64,000 nt of DNA from assembly GCA_958299035.1 (NCBI GenBank), contig CATQJL010000305.1, positions 74,120,792 through 74,184,791 on the forward strand, written 5' to 3'. A program made the translations under genes and the position numbers. A model generated the notes under the pieces. It was not told the origin of the DNA, searched no databases, and worked only from the letters and a program-made list of their open reading frames with translations. The stretch's first letter is position 1. Every line of letters begins with the position of its first letter. This DNA comes from Cylicocyclus nassatus. Taxonomy: Eukaryota; Nematoda; Chromadorea; Rhabditida; Strongylidae. This document shows, piece after piece, positions 30,101 to 41,158 of this stretch.

Positions 30101-33100
30101 CGCTATTGAAACAAATACGGACAGAGGCATCGCTACAAAGAAGTCGTGAAGCATGAACCATCCTCTAAAACGAAAGTCTAAGTAACACTCTATCATTTCA
30201 GTGCATTACCTTGCAATATCGGTAAAAGGTGGCATAGGTGGAAGAAAGCGTAAAGGAGACTCTTCGTCCACATAAACTGTGAGTTCGTCCACAGATCGCT
30301 CCGGATATGTAGCAAAGCTCTCACCAGGTGGAAACCTGGAAGAAACTTCTGTTGCTGCGTATAAGACGTCTTCAAAAACACTTCCTTTCAGTGCTTGAGG
30401 AGAATAATTTATCTGATGTTTCAAACCTCAAAGTAAACAAGTATTTTCGAAAATGGTGCATCAAAGTTTTAAAGGCAGAGCTTTTCAATGACAGTCTTTG
30501 CGCTATTCACTGACGAACAATGTAAGATGACGAAGGAACGAAACCGTTCGAGAGCAAAGCATGCAATGAATGAGAAGAATGATCACTCACAAATCATAAA
30601 CTGTCGGTTTTGTACCCTCTGGGTGACTATGCACGAATGCAAAGGCGAGTTCATGTAGTATGAAAAGTCTGAGTGCTTTCGATTGGTAACCGTAATCGAT
30701 GCTGCTCACAAGCTCGGAACCCTCGCCTAAAATCAGGAAAAACTGTGTTAGTTTCATTAGCACAACATCAAGTGACTCTATCTCAAACTGCATTGATTCA
30801 CTATACAAAACACATCAGAAAGCAAACGAAAGTCGTAGAACTAACCTATGAGGGAGACGTCAGCAGCATCAAGATGACTTTCCTAAAAAATTGATGCACA
30901 CATCTCATGCTTTTGATGAAAGACATACTTTTTTGTTTTTGGGACTAGGACCGGACGTTTGCTCTGCATCACCTTCTTTCCCGCCTGCTTTATCCGCTAC
31001 AACACGTACTTCATTTGTTTCTGCTTTCCTCAGCACTGCTGAGAGCGAAGTCTGAATAAAAAGTGCAATTAGCTACCAAATAAAGAATAGAATATGAGGA
31101 AACCTGCAGTCGAAGTAAGCTATATCGCAGCTTCAAATCTATTCCGTTGCTACAGTCACTATTTACTGCTGCTAGTGAGTCAGCTGATGACTTGCGGGCT
31201 TCCACTTCCGCCCTCTTCTTCACGGAGAATCTACAATGTTAGTGTGTGAAAACTTGTAAAGCTATGTTGACTGACACTGTAGACTATTAGATCAACCCTG
31301 ATAATCGAATAGTATTCAAAGAAAACAACAGGTCGAGTAAAAATTGCAAGAAATATCATTACATATAATTACAATTCAGCGAAAAAGAAACGGTCAAAAA
31401 TACAATGTAGGACAACTCATTTTGAATCCAAAGCAGTAACCAAGAACAACCATTGAAGCTCACCTCAGCTGACCATGCGGGAAGACGCGACCCTCTTTGT
31501 GATATTCGTCAACTGTTGCTTGTATAACTTGTATCACTTCTGGATCGTCCGCGGAGTGAATATCACGGTGACAGACAATACGTACCTCAAAGAATTAATT
31601 GTCTAAGACTAAGAAAAGTCGGCGTTTCTATACTGCGATAAATGTGCCTGCAAAAGAAAAAAGCTCAAATTTACTTACTTTATTTTCAACGCTTTCAGCT
31701 ACCACTAAAGTATCGAACATTGTAATGAGTTGCACACTTTCCAGTGCTTTGAGACACTTCACAAGTGACTTTTTGTCGATCTGCAAGTATCACACTTGAT
31801 GGACATAAACATTAATACAACCACAAAACAATGGGGAAACTCGAACTCGATGGAGCGCACAAACGCAATCAAACTTACTGTAAAATCATATCCACGAGCA
31901 AGCTCTCGTTCACTGATAGCTTTGATCATTCTATGAAATGTAACCAAGACTCTATGGCGATCAACCAGATCCAACAGATCGATCAAACGATGCAAGGTTA
32001 CGTCAGATATACGCAATGTACCTAACGAAAAAAAGGCAGACTCTTGAAAACCTGTGAAGCCGATTCGACTCACTGAGATTGCAATTTGGAAATTTGACGA
32101 CTTGACCAAGCTTAAATGGGCAGGGAGTCCCAGCTAATCTTTCGAATTCTTCAAATAATCTTGTGAACTGCTCTGGTTGGCTATCGGCCTTCCAGTAGTA
32201 CCTTAAGTATGACGATGCCTTTCTATAAACATGCAAACAGCAGCAATATCTAACTTGATGCATCTGAATTTCCCCTCCATTTTCTGATACTGTCCAAAAT
32301 GGTCTGGATGTTCGTTGCAAACCGTCAGAATGTAAGCGGATACACGGCGGTTGCCAGCCTTTGTTGTCGTATCCATTCCCATCTTTTTACCGATCTGAAA
32401 ATTTGCTCACTAAATAGGAAAGTTTTCCAAGCAGCTTCAGAGTTTATCACAGAAGCGACCATCAAAAAATGATAGAGACAGTCGAAAATAACATGTTGAG
32501 TATTCATTTGAGCTACGTAAGTGAATACAACGTGGTATAACTTCCGCAGACAAGGTTCTATTTCGGTACCATACTTGAAAAATCAAAAAAAAAAATAAAA
32601 AGAAAGAATTTTGAAATCAGCTGAAAAAACCAAAAATGAAAAGAAAATTTTGAATTTTATATGAATCGAAGCATGCGACAATGCGTGAAGAACAGCATAA
32701 GTAAGGAAAACCAACTTCAATACGTCCAACTCCTTCCGTGCCTCGTTCGCGTATGGCATTCAAAGCTATGTCTGCTGGTAAGCGATATAAGAATTGGGGA
32801 TTCCATGTCTCTTCGTCGTATGACAGATATGGCGTACCTGATGAAAAAACCTCTCATGACCGGTGACTAATTGCTGGAAATTCTGAGGATTTTTAAAGCA
32901 TGAGGGCTGTTTTTAGTAACATAGCGCAAAAACCTAATACTCCTTTCATGCTAACAAAGATCTTTACCTCCATTAGGAGAGAAGTTCTTCGATACAGCAG
33001 GGGCCACATCAAGCAGATCCAACAAAGGCGACAAAGCTCTCTTCTTACGACTTCTATGCTTTGTCTTCGAAGCTTTATCACTACTCTGCAAGAAGAAAGA

Positions 33101-33368
33101 TCGTAAATAGATTGATTCACTAAAGATGTCCTAAAACCTCAACAGAAGTAGCCTCATTGGATTTTGATGTCGCTGTGCTCAATCTTTGTTGGCCACCATC
33201 CTGGTGATATTCTTCAAAGCCCTCATCATCAGGATCGGAGGCACTATCCGGTTCCGCAAACTCCTGAAAAACTCTTCCACAATACTGAGAATAGAGCTAC
33301 AGGACTAGATAGAATTAGATCATTACCACTTCATTTGCATTGTCGAAATGAGCTTCTTTTGTGGTCAT
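24135..33368 (-). CDS. GTF3C1: TFIIIC largest subunit (GTF3C1/TFIIIC220 type)
   Basis: DNA-binding subunit of TFIIIC, which recognises box B of tRNA-type promoters for RNA polymerase III in the nucleus. About 38 exons in consistent phase give roughly 1480 residues. Segments that match the family: an extended winged-helix region (IRERGTEGVGRIE, then IGKKMGMD) in exons 32837-32716 and 32394-32255; FLPPMPPFTDIARGWFMLHD in exons 30335-30210 and 30164-30080; DELIPLGPHEGCAGFDSALY followed by LKRHW in exons 28835-28606 and 28553-28443; YFRHFFTHRFHPDTIEQ in exon 26510-26354; RPWTMPSG in exon 25620-25506. Stop at 24135 in exon 24271-24135. Odd: the start at 33368 lacks the about 300-residue N-terminal region with the box B-binding domain of the human protein. 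A possible splice acceptor at about 33417 lies upstream, so the N-terminus may be truncated, replaced, or not recognised. Confidence 0.85.
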
Positions 33369-33626
33369 TGCTTCTTGGAACCATGCGCAAAACAGTTGTC
33401 GAATAGACTATCCAGTACAGAGAGACTTCCTATGAAAACAAAATATTGTGTTTTCCGCAGCATAATCTCCCAATCTACTTGACTAAAGAGAACTACTAGA
33501 GTATACGATCTCCAAGGAAAAAAGATAAAACAATTAAAAACATGTTTCTTGCAAAACTTCTGCTTTTGAAAATCGAGCCGCAAATAAGCCTCCGCGCGAG
33601 CGACACTTTCGCGCCGCGCGACGACG

Positions 33627-35100
33627 GGCGCCATCTATTCCTACCGGGCTGGCTGCGCGGGCGGTTCGCGCGCGGTACCCGTATACATGGGGCGCGCAAT
33701 CCCTCCCATGATTGCGACGTTAGGTAGAATAGCCTCTTAACCCAAACGTGCTGAGGAGGATCTTCACTCCATTAATGAGATGCCAGCTAAAAAGAACAAT
33801 GTTGATAAAGGCTTTAGCTTGTCTGCCATAATGTTCGCCCATGAACTATTCCTATACATCATTTTCCAAGGATTTCCTTGCCGTTGCTAAGAGGTTATTG
33901 ACTAGTTACTTATTTCATTCGTTGACTTTGAGTCTCTTGATCACAAAACAAACCTTTCCAAAGTAGTGGACGTAAGCTCACTTTTGCTAATCGGGTCAGA
34001 CCATTACAATTGTGTACCGAGTTGAATCATAAGTAATGAGATTGTTCGCTTATGTTCCACAGTCAGAATTCCTAGTGAATCTAATATCTGATGCTCCTTG
34101 TTCATTGAAATTTGAAGAGTGCGTAAGGTTTTGCAAATCACGGAATGTAGTCAGTTACAGTAGTTTTCGAATCTACACTACATGGTATAACGGTTTCATA
34201 AGTGATTCCAACCAAGTAGAGGTAGGATTTTTGAAGCTAATTGTTCATCAAGCAATACTTTGCTTTTACGAACGCTTCTGACATGACGTTCATGAATCGA
34301 CCACGGATGCATACATACATTAGAGAATACTTATGTGCGAAGAACACACAAACGTAGAATCCGTGGGGCCATTCCTTGTCTCATCCAAAGTGTCGTGAGC
34401 TGTATATTTTCTAGCAGCCATGATCTTCTTATTGGTTAGCATTAGTATTCTAACGCGAAAACACAGCTATATAAGTCCAAAGGAACAAAGGATTCAGCTA
34501 AAAAGCTACTCGAAGCTGAGTTTGCTGAGTAATGCTGGAGAATTTAGTGGAATTCAAACGTTGATGTCGAAATGTAGGCGACGCAAGCGTTCTCGTATAC
34601 CTTCTGACCTCCTTACTTATCTAATCCAGCATAATGGGATTATGTTAGTTTGTTAAGTCTTGATGTATACTCTTACATATAGGATCACCGGCACACAACT
34701 GATGTTGACGCTTGCATATGCGGATTACGGGAAACAAATAGATTCGCATATTAGGAAGAAGCCACGAAACACACTTAAAACCTTTTCCCCTTTCATATGA
34801 TAAAGCAATAAGTTCCAAATAACGAATAGGCGCACTTAGGAGTTGCAGGGTATCCTCGGCTGCGCTAGTCAAAGAAGCAATACAAAATGAGGTAGCGATT
34901 ACTACTGAAGTAGAAAGCAATGTTTTCATTAACATCGCCTTGCGCAGCCTTCGTTATCTTGGGTTGGGCAAAAATCTTTGTTTGCCGATGAAAGGCGGTA
35001 CATGGCAATGTCGTATCCATATAATGCGCGCCCCAACGCTATTCACGGCTGCCGCGCGCGAACCGCCCGCGCAGCCAGCCCGGTAGGAATAGATGGCGCC
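33627..35100. repeat. GC-rich inverted arms, 49 bp, 1.47 kb apart
   Basis: GGCGCCATCTATTCCTACCG begins the left arm at 33627. The right arm, at 35052-35100, ends with its exact reverse complement, and the full 49-bp match includes CGGGCGGTTCGCGCGCGG. The arms are far more GC-rich than the interior. They could be the ends of one element or two oppositely inserted copies. Confidence 0.85.
34645..34935 (-). CDS. Small putative secreted protein, 96 residues
   Basis: Unrecognised. The ORF opens with two nearby ATGs and a clear signal-peptide pattern (MKTLLSTSVVIATSFCIASL, then TSAAED as a likely cleavage region). A short mature chain follows with four cysteines (FKC, ICKR, QLC, PIC) at spacings of about 18, 6 and 5 residues. 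It ends at a TAA at 34645. It sits alone between the GC-rich inverted arms. No introns are needed. A secreted cysteine-bearing peptide is plausible in a parasitic nematode, but the ORF could also be chance. Confidence 0.35.
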   Translation of the reverse strand: MLMKTLLSTSVVIATSFCIASLTSAAEDTLQLLSAPIRYLELIALSYERGKGFKCVSWLLPNMRIYLFPVIRICKRQHQLCAGDPICKSIHQDLTN

Positions 35101-35161
35101 GCGACGACGCCCGTGCTGCGCCATGCCGTTGGAGCGCGGAATCTGGTGGTACGGGATATTC

Positions 35162-37919
35162 ATGCTTTATCTTTCGTCATCAGTTCTGCTCCTTGATAAC
35201 GAGTAAGCAAGGAAAGTGCTAAAGACAAATGCCGACGTAGGTTCCGTGTCTTTTGATTTTATTATGCTGACTTATCTGTTTAGATTCGGTTTACTTGACG
35301 ATGATGACGATGATGAATATATCGGTCACGAAGATCTGCAATTCAAGCGATACGCTTTCCCAAGTGTTCAGCCGCTAGACAGAGTCTTGTGAGTCAAACT
35401 TCGATGTGCATAGAAGTGAGAATAGCAGAATTAGCGGCGCAGGCGGAGCAATTTTTGGTCTCCTTCTGCAGCGCGGTTAGTGTAAACCAGGGATACGATC
35501 AAACATCCGTTATTAGAACGGCCAATTCCTCACGAGTCCGAACGACCATTTAGTGGTGAAGCTAGGGAAAATTTACAAGGCAGATTATCGCTTACGCAGT
35601 CGCAGTGCTTTCTTTTTTATCGCTCGCACGAAAAATCTCTGATTTGCAGGAAGAGTGTTGATTTTGCAAGATATAACAAACATTTCAGGTCAGCAGCCCT
35701 CCATACTACATTGTCAAGGTTGTTCCGTGAAAAGAGCCAATCACCCGAGAAAAAGGATTTACATGGCGGATACTCGTTCAGCAAGAAGCCAGATTTTTCA
35801 TCGCCATCAAGCAATGTTTGTCTTTTGACTTTTTTTTTTCAAATATTCGTCTGCTTTCTTGCTTACTCAATCCTATCTGATTCAGATCATCGAAACAAGA
35901 TCGTTGGAGCGCGGAAGTTCTCCAGAGGAGATTGCACAATACTACATTGAAAGAGCCCGAAAGCATTCTGAAGAAGAGCCCAAAGAAAGGGTCGTGGTCA
36001 TATCAAACATCAGGTTTCCGAAGTACGTTCGAAATTCTCTTTGCTTTTTTTCAAATCGTGTTCAAGTCATGAAGGAGTGTCACACATTCTTTTCTTGTTT
36101 TACCGCGCACAACCATTGTGCTGACTCACTCCGGGGCTGTAATCAATGTTAACTAATCTGTCGCATACAAATAATCATCGAAATCGATTTATTGATAACA
36201 TAAATGTATTTACAACTTTGACAGTCACTGGCAGGTCAGTATGGCTATGAACATATAAATTCGAATGCTTTTTTCTTACCTTGTCGGAGCTATGCTGAGG
36301 CACTAGCCAGACTTCGGTCGAAAGCGCTGAAAAGCATTTAGAGATCAAAGGAATTTAAATGCTTCAGAGCGCTTTTGGGCGCTTTAGGGTTCTTTTGAGC
36401 AAATTGGCCGGTAACTCATCTTTTGCAGGAAATTACCTGTGGTTGCTGCTGAAGATCGTATTCAAGAAGACCACAGAGCGGAAATTAATGTAGATCATCA
36501 TGTTAAAGTTGTTGAACCGACAACAGTTGGCAATGCTGTTGTAAGCTTTCGGCCTAAACTTCTTTGCAACTTTGAATACTTTTTTTCTAGACATCGCCTA
36601 ATGCAGCGACCTCGAAGCTACCAAATTCTTTGGAGGAGTGCTATCCACGTGAACTGAAATTAGCGGAGGGCTGTGATAAAGCTAAGAAAATGATGGAAGA
36701 GAATAAGGAGCAGGTATGTGCAGATTTCAGCTGAGTTTATGTGTGTAATTTTGGAATTTAGAAAAGTATACGGGTGCTCACGAAGCGTACGATTATCGAG
36801 AAAGTAACTGTGGAGTCCAAACGAACAGCGAATGAGGAGGGGATTCGAGCTGTTGCCGAATTTTTCATCAAATTGTTTACTGGGACGCAAGTTATTGGGT
36901 AATTTTTGTATATTCATTGAAGATCTGAGCCTTTTGGAGCGTTTCATGGTTTTACCTCGTCAACAAATCAACTTATATTTTGATTCTCCTAGATATGGCG
37001 ACAAGAACTTACAACTTCCTCGTGGTGGACCTATCCTCTATGCTTATATCGTCACGATCGAGTCATATATGGTGCACATCTTTTTTTTGGTTGAACTGAT
37101 AGCGAAGTCTCCGGCTTACATGGAAGCAGTAGTCATTGTATTCAGGGTATTGTGGAACGAGACCCGCTCTTGGCTGACGTGATAAGTCAAATACTAATCG
37201 AAATCTGTGAGGGGATCCCAGATTTCGAGTCACTTCTTCTGGGAAAACTTCTCCGTTCTTCACAGTTGCTGAGTTTGAACGAGGAGAAATGGTAACTACT
37301 AAGCCGACTCTTAGTTTTATGGATCTTTCTTTGCACCAAGTTTATTTATAGCCTCGCATTTACCGAGCAGTTAGCCACTGCCGACGATATACGGTCTCTG
37401 CTTGATCCTGAAACTACCGCCATTAAATTGTTTATCCACCTTCATATTGTAGGTATGGTCAATTTTCTCACTGGATATGAATTCTCATTTGATCTTATTG
37501 AGATAAAAATTCACCCACATTTCCACATTTTGGTGAAAATTTTCACATCTCAGGATTATCTACTAAAAAGATCTCCCATTTCAACGCTGAGTCGCTCTGG
37601 AGGGTGTTGTCGTTGTTAACAAAAGCAAAAGTGAGACCATTCGCAACCGCTGCTATCTTGCTTGAACTTGTGGAGGTACATGTTGATTAATATCGTTTTT
37701 CTTCTCTAGCACGATTTTTAGACCGGCAGCGATCATTTACTGCGACTTTACCAGAAAAGATGGTCAGAAATTTTTAAAGAGATGGCTTCTGTTCTTGCTC
37801 CTGGTATTCAAGCTGCTGTCAATGAAAGCGAAGTAAGAAAAAATGCTGGCGAAGATATCATACTATCAAGTTTACGGCATGCAATATCACGCCATTCTCC
37901 AAATGCTTTAGTTAATTAG
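35162..37919 (+). CDS. GLE1-like mRNA export factor
   Basis: Twelve exons: 35162-35202, 35284-35388, 35650-35815, 35886-36022, 36429-36540, 36591-36713, 36762-36898, 36993-37071, 37146-37291, 37352-37452, 37554-37675 and 37722-37919, all in phase, about 480 residues. The N-terminal part is acidic (FGLLDDDDDDEYIG) and then serine-rich. A charged, probably coiled-coil segment follows (ELKLAEGCDKAKKMMEENKE). The C-terminal helical domain (ESLWRVLSLLTKAKVRPFAT, then GSDHLLRLYQKRWSEIFKEM) parallels the GLE1 C-terminal domain, which binds the DEAD-box helicase DDX19/Dbp5 at the nuclear pore. The start is uncertain: an in-frame ATG also exists at 35123, just beside the inverted repeat. The GLE1 call rests on pattern similarity in the last third only. 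Confidence 0.6.
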
Positions 37920-38591
37920 TTTATTGTACATAAAATGATAACTATGTTTTATGATCATGTGATTTGACATTTATTTGTAACCTCAGGAATCAGATTTATT
38001 CACATTTTAATACTGTAACATAAATCTTCCATAAAAACCATATTACAGAGCGAATCAGCGCGGTGTCGCACTGCGCTTCGTTTTGCATTCATATCATAAC
38101 TTGTGGAACAAGATATAGATCTCCATAGATGGTTACAAACAGGATCATTGAGCCTTTGCACTCAACTCAAAATCGCAGGACTCCAAACCGCTGAGACAGT
38201 CGGTGTCATCTAACTAAGTGCTCGATAATCACTCTGTTATCGGAAAATTATAAAAAAGCATAAATGCGCTTTGAGACGAGATCCAAAAAAAAATTGAGGT
38301 TCGTGTTTATCATAATCAAAGGTTTGATATCCCAGTAGTCTCAACGGTGGATGTACAATCAATGAATCAAAAGCAGTATTACATCAACAAAGATAGCTTC
38401 AAATACTTATATCTAAAGGTGAAAAATGACTACTAAATCTCAAACAGAATTAACAGCTACGTAGATGAGATCAAAATGGATTCAGAATACATGATATTTT
38501 ACAACTTCGATTGGAAAAAATAACAATCGAGTAGGAGCACCATATGCACAGGATAGCAACGAACCGAACGGACAGTGAGGTATCATCATAA
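37920..38591. other. Convergent intergenic region
   Basis: Lies between the GLE1-like stop and the HP1-like stop on the opposite strand. AT-rich, presumably both 3' untranslated regions. Nothing else recognised. Confidence 0.5.
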
Positions 38592-41158
38592 CTAATGCGC
38601 TGCATTAGTGCGACCACTTGACAGCAGTTCAACCAGATGCGAAATCAGCCTCTGAAACATGTGTTTGTATTGCTCTTTTTACCTCCGGCAATGCAATGAG
38701 CTATGTTTTCTTGTGCTGAATACCTAATACACATGTCAAGAAAAAAGGAATAACTAGCTTCTTGTTATTTTTCTTGCAGTGCTGATTAACAACACACAAA
38801 AAATAGTGATCCATCAAGCCCATCCCCATACCAGATTTGACTTCTCAGTTAATGGAAACCTACCTGTGGATCTTTCTCAGCAATAACTCGAATAGGGACA
38901 ATTTCGTCTTGCCTGTTTTCAAAACCGCTGGGCAGTGGTTTCTTATAAGTCACCAGAACAACAGGTTCAGTATACTAGAAATGAAAAGTATTGTGGAGAA
39001 AAAAGATAATTAGATTAGTAGTACCTTAGTCGAGAAACCTTTATACTCCTCAACAATGCAACCGTTGTTGTAGCCCAAGTCAGCATCTGGCGCAATTTGC
39101 CGTTGCTTGGCTTTCCGGTTACGCTAAAGATAGAGGAATGGATCAAAACGCTATAAAGTCAAACGATCACCTTAGGAGGATGTCCCCCGTCGCCATTCAC
39201 TTTCTTCTCATTGGAAGTAACAGCAAAACCTGTTGTCTCGACGCCCTCATTCTGCAAAAAAATAGCCAGATGAGAAATTGATTTTAGTATCTATCCCAAA
39301 TCTGCAGTAATTTTAGAGCAAGTTGTGAAATAGATGGCCACGGATTTAGCCATCAATGCCTTTTATAGAGCGAACAGTCCTAAGGAGGGAAAGTGCAAGA
39401 GTTTTGCTTAGGCATCCGCCATACTTGATCCGCTTACCGCTTGATCCGCTTCGTCATTGGTCGATTCAGTGAACTGAACAATAGCGAAGCGGTTGTCCGC
39501 TTGATCCACTTCATCCACTTCACTATTGGTCAGTTCACTGAATTGACCAATGATGAAGCAGATTAAGCGGATCAAGTATGGCGGGTGCCTTACGCACAAG
39601 CTTACTTTCTTTGATTTATTTGGTTTCGGACCCCAGTACTTCGCTTCCTACCGCAGAAACCCGCATATCTGCACTGTAAAACAAACTTCTTCGTCAAGCG
39701 CATGGGCCAGTACTTGGTCAAATAGGCAAATTCGAAACAAATGTTGCAAATTCCTTGAAAAGATCAAAATGCATTTTTACAGAAATGAAAAACGAAAATT
39801 GTCAAAAACTCAAACGTTATTCCAATGTATGAAAACAGACTAAGAAGACAAAAAAGTACAGACTTTATAGCGTACCCCTAATGGACTTCCGCTGTCAGCT
39901 AGCCCCTGATTTTCCTCATGTTAGAAAAAGGCATAGATCAGAATATGGTAAAGTGGAAAAAATCTAATGCAAAGAAAAATGAAAGCATACCTTTCGTTTT
40001 GCTTTGGGAAGTGAATTGCTTGCCACACCATCGATTATATCGTCCAACTCGCTGCGTATATTGTTGTCCGTGTTTTCGTCAGCACCATTGGACGTTACAG
40101 GCTTTTGTTCGAATTCTGGACATGGACCCACCTTGTCCTTGTAAGCTTGCAACAATTCACCACAGTTCTGAAATTACTTGCGTTGGACATCCTTATTTGC
40201 ACATACGCAACCTGCTTGATTTCTGCAAACAGCACACTAGCTCTACCTCAAGATCCTCCTCTAATAATTCAGTAATCTCGCCAGGGTATCCTACCCAGCT
40301 GACATTGTATACCACCACTCCATCAACGACAGTGTGTGAGACAATCGACTCCACTTCATACTCCTCTGAAACAAAAGAGTCACTTGGAAAAAAAACGTAT
40401 TTACATCAAATTGATGCCTTTCCAAAGGATGGAAAGCCTCGTTAGGCCCCGGACAGACTTCACGCGATTTGATCGTCGCGACTGAAACGCGACGAGACAA
40501 CTGTTACAACATCATTCCATGCCGATCAACTTGCATTTCGGTTGTGATACTTTTCCAGCCCGAAATTTTTGAATGTGAAATGAAAATGAATGGAAATGTC
40601 GGCAATTGAGTCGCGACGATCAAATCGCGTGAAGTCTGTCCGGGGCCTTATTCTGAAGCGGTGAATAATCTGTTTTTTTTTCAGGTGATTTGTTTGAAGC
40701 GGCTGTGTTGCTATGAACAGAGCTTTTCTGATACTTTCCAGCCGAACAACGAGAGATCCCTTCATTACACACTTCTTTCTTATGTTTCACACCTTGCTAC
40801 TCTTTTTGGAGATAATACCTGGTGGAAAAATGAGAATAAATTACCTTGAAATACTGTTTCTACAAAAACGATTTCCGTATTCCAAGCAAGCAATTCTTTT
40901 TTGACTTTACAAACAATCAGTCGCGATTTGGCATCGAAGGAAAAGAGTGTGATGAGTAATTCCATACAAAGCTTATAACCGATCAAAGCTTGTTCAAAGA
41001 ACCAAAAAATCTAAGCGATTTCTTCAACTGAGAATGGTTCCTGACTCACTTTCACGCCTCTTCTTTTTTCGTGAAGTAATGAATATAGACGATCTTTTCG
41101 ATTTGCGTTTTGTAGTCGGCGTAGTCGTCGATGCAGCAGTCGACTGTTCAGCAGTCAT
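38592..41158 (-). CDS. HP1-like protein with chromodomain and probable chromo shadow domain
   Basis: Probable nuclear reader of methylated histone H3. Eight exons, all in phase, about 265 residues: 41158-41050, 40365-40247, 40167-39991, 39914-39876, 39251-39171, 39123-39025, 38974-38864 and 38651-38592. A basic N-terminus (TKRKSKRSS) precedes a chromodomain at about residues 37-85 (EYEVESIVSHTVVDGVVVYN, then VSWVGYPGE). The Tyr, Trp and Tyr positions match the aromatic cage, although the second conserved Trp is replaced (EITELLEEDL). A hinge rich in Lys/Arg follows. The C-terminal part contains VVLVTYKKPLP and VPIRVIAEKDPQ followed by LISHLVELL; the PQ-x-L-I pattern resembles the end of the HP1 chromo shadow dimerisation domain. 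Intron 1 holds a MITE at 40445-40648. The exon at 39914-39876 is only 39 bp and less certain. Confidence 0.75.
39405..39592. repeat. Fold-back element in an HP1-like gene intron
   Basis: The left end (GCATCCGCCATACTTGATCC) and right end (GGATCAAGTATGGCGGGTGC) are inverted copies. The interior repeats GCTTGATCC and TCAGTTCACTGAATT motifs in both orientations. ORFs on both strands are by-products. Confidence 0.8.
40445..40648. repeat. 204-bp MITE in intron 1 of the HP1-like gene
   Basis: Terminal inverted repeats of about 38 bp begin GGCCCCGGACAGACTTCACG and end with the exact complement. They are flanked by TTA on both sides, a plausible TA-type target duplication. The GCGATTTGATCGTCGCGAC part also resembles the ends of a GC-rich element at about 51100-52055. 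Confidence 0.9.

Larger units (their letters stand above)
33369..35161. promoter_or_regulatory. Divergent intergenic region between TFIIIC and GLE1-like genes
   Basis: Both flanking genes start outward from here, so promoters for each should lie inside. A TTTTCATAG acceptor about 48 bp upstream of the TFIIIC ATG could be a trans-splice or leader-intron site. The region is largely taken up by an inverted-repeat pair (33627-33675 and 35052-35100) and the small minus-strand ORF between them. Confidence 0.45.

Noticed and set aside
39408..39599. 63-residue minus-strand ORF and its plus-strand counterpart
   Set aside because: Both are by-products of the fold-back element in the HP1-like gene intron.
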